Origin: CAKZSB01 sp964646405
GTDB taxonomy: Bacteria > Pseudomonadota > Gammaproteobacteria > Granulosicoccales > Granulosicoccaceae
Length of the DNA: 25,518 nt
Reading direction: 5' to 3'
NCBI GenBank assembly: GCA_964646405.1
Contig: CAZYDV010000041.1
Location: 1-25,518, forward strand
The position numbers and the translations under genes are program-made. The notes under the pieces are model-generated. The model was not told where the DNA came from. It worked only from the letters and a program-made list of their open reading frames with translations, and made no database searches. Positions 24,461-25,518 of the stretch are shown piece after piece. Position 1 is the first letter of the stretch. The number at the start of each line of letters is the position of its first letter.

Positions 24461-25393
24461 TCAGGCTTTTGTCAGCGCGTCGACTGCTGCCAGTTGAGCC
24501 GTACTGATTTGTGCTGAATCGGCGGCGACATTGTCGCTCACCTGGTCCGCGTTTTTGGCGCCGGCGATCACGCTGGTCACAGCCTGTTGCGACAACAGCC
24601 ATTGCAGTGCCAGATGGCCCGGTGTGGTGTCGGTAGAAGCGGCGATAGACTTCAGGCCATCCACCGCGTCCATGTTGCGTTCGAACACATCGGCATCGAA
24701 TGCCCCGCTGCGATGTCGCCAGTCGTTGTCGGCGAGTTTGAAATCGCGGCGGTAGCGCCCGCCCAGCAATCCGTAGGCAAGCCCGCCCCATGGAATAAAA
24801 CTCACGCCATTTTGTTCGCACCAGGGCAGTAGGTCGGTTTCGACTTCGCGCTGTAGCAGGTTATAGCGTGACTGCAGCGCATCGATCTGGCCAGAGCGGC
24901 TGGCTTCGGTCAGGGTGGGCAGGTCAAAGTTTGACACGCCGACGGCGCGGATCAGGCCTTCGCGTTTGAAGTCCATCATCGCGCCCAGCGCGTCGGCCGG
25001 AGGGGTTTTGCCGTCGTGACGATGGATGTAGTAGAGATCGATCGTGTCGACGTTGAGACGTTTGAGCGATCGTTCGAGCGCGCCGCGAAGGTAGGCCGGA
25101 TTGTTGTCGAAACCCTTACCGTACTCGCCAAACAGGATGCCGCCTTTGGTCGCCAGTATCACTTCGTCGCGACGTCCGGCAATCGCTTTGCCTACCAGTT
25201 CTTCAGAGCGACCGAAGCCGTAGGCATCTGCGGTGTCGAGATGATTGATGCCAAGATCGATCGCGCGCTGTACCAGGCGCACGCCATCGTCCTCGCTGAC
25301 ATCGACGTAGAGATTGTGGCCCCCCACGTAATTGGTGCCAAGGCCCATTGCCGAGAGGTTAATGCCCGACTGGCCTAGTGTTCTGGCGTGCAT
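24461..25393 (-). CDS. Aldo/keto reductase
   Basis: The 310-residue protein has the AKR barrel with a complete catalytic tetrad: D53 and Y58 in HLDTADAYGFG, K83 in ATKGG and H124 in YYIHRHDGK. The NADPH-binding end has SVIAGAKNADQVSDN (about 274-288). VGVSNFD and FIPWGGLAYGLLGGRY are usual family segments. It reduces carbonyl groups of aldehydes or ketones with NADPH; substrate unknown. It is followed by the short-chain dehydrogenase end on its 5' side (stop 42 bases before this ATG) and by 155 bases before the transporter operon, in which I see no clear promoter or Fur-type site. Confidence 0.92.
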   Translation of the reverse strand: MHARTLGQSGINLSAMGLGTNYVGGHNLYVDVSEDDGVRLVQRAIDLGINHLDTADAYGFGRSEELVGKAIAGRRDEVILATKGGILFGEYGKGFDNNPAYLRGALERSLKRLNVDTIDLYYIHRHDGKTPPADALGAMMDFKREGLIRAVGVSNFDLPTLTEASRSGQIDALQSRYNLLQREVETDLLPWCEQNGVSFIPWGGLAYGLLGGRYRRDFKLADNDWRHRSGAFDADVFERNMDAVDGLKSIAASTDTTPGHLALQWLLSQQAVTSVIAGAKNADQVSDNVAADSAQISTAQLAAVDALTKA

Positions 25394-25435
25394 AGCGAGT
25401 CCGTTGGCTGTGATGAAGGGTTGTTGGCCGGTGTT

Positions 25436-25518
25436 TCAGGGAAACGCGGGCAGGCTGAGTTTACTCATCCGCCCGCCGTCGACAGTATAGACCTGGCCGG
25501 TGATAAACGAGGCCTCGG
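25436..25518 (-). CDS. Short-chain dehydrogenase/reductase, C-terminal end (partial)
   Basis: The last 26 codons of a gene entering from the right edge read EASFITGQVYTVDGGR followed by MSKLSLPAFP and TGA. The segment FITGQVYTVDGG is the nearly universal C-terminal signature of classical short-chain dehydrogenases (SDR), just before the end of the Rossmann fold. The catalytic Ser-Tyr-Lys lies outside the window. The gene is on the same strand and just upstream of the aldo/keto reductase, so the two may be co-transcribed. Confidence 0.85.
   Translation of the reverse strand, partial: EASFITGQVYTVDGGRMSKLSLPAFP

Overview
The window looks like a draft or metagenome-derived chromosome of a marine-type gammaproteobacterium. 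This is inferred from gene content only: a photolyase cluster with DUF2256, a LacI-like-sensor GGDEF/EAL protein, a TfoX-like protein, a GFA protein and an FbpB-type fused permease. There is no rRNA or other marker gene to prove it. Two 100-base runs of N (4976-5075 and 8731-8830) are scaffold gaps, and both lie inside tandem repeats.

Region 1 (1-4740) starts with the C-terminal end of an alpha/beta hydrolase. A light-dependent DNA-repair island follows. It holds a PhrB-like (FeS-BCP family) photolyase on the minus strand. Divergent from it are a protein with a photolyase FAD domain at its N-terminus, a 52-residue DUF2256 zinc-ribbon-like protein whose start overlaps the previous stop, and a third, divergent photolyase/cryptochrome. 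Several have lost residues considered hallmarks of the family: two cluster cysteines in the first and two of the three triad tryptophans in the third. The second has an inverted domain order.

Region 2 (4830-9020) is a 3.3-kb segment bracketed by two arrays of the same roughly 92-93 bp repeat family in opposite orientation. Inside are a DUF6958 gene, an unrecognised conserved gene, a TfoX N-terminal-domain gene, and a cobalt-type nitrile hydratase operon (alpha, beta, accessory) whose upstream region runs into the second array.

Region 3 (9060-15352) holds a LysR regulator broken by a one-base frameshift. Divergent from it is a two-gene operon of a stand-alone NIF3/YqfO-type domain protein and an isocitrate lyase/PEP mutase family enzyme. 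Then, all on the minus strand, come a Crp/Fnr regulator, a maleate isomerase/Asp-Glu racemase family protein, a Tat-exported serine hydrolase and a zinc-independent NADP-dependent reductase.

Region 4 (15604-18690) is a single reading frame coding for a LacI-like ligand-binding sensor, a linker, GGDEF and EAL, interrupted by one in-frame TGA at 16597-16599.

Region 5 (18727-25518, minus strand) has a GFA-family protein, a HAD hydrolase and a complete ABC importer of the Fe(III)/unknown-substrate class (binding protein, double-length permease, ATPase), with a strong hairpin between binding protein and permease. An aldo/keto reductase and the last 26 codons of a short-chain dehydrogenase follow.

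I saw no CRISPR array, tRNA, rRNA, transposase, integrase or recognisable toxin-antitoxin or phage-defence system. The strongest candidates for something unusual are the photolyase variants, the inverted repeat arrays around the nitrile hydratase block, and the TGA-interrupted c-di-GMP sensor.
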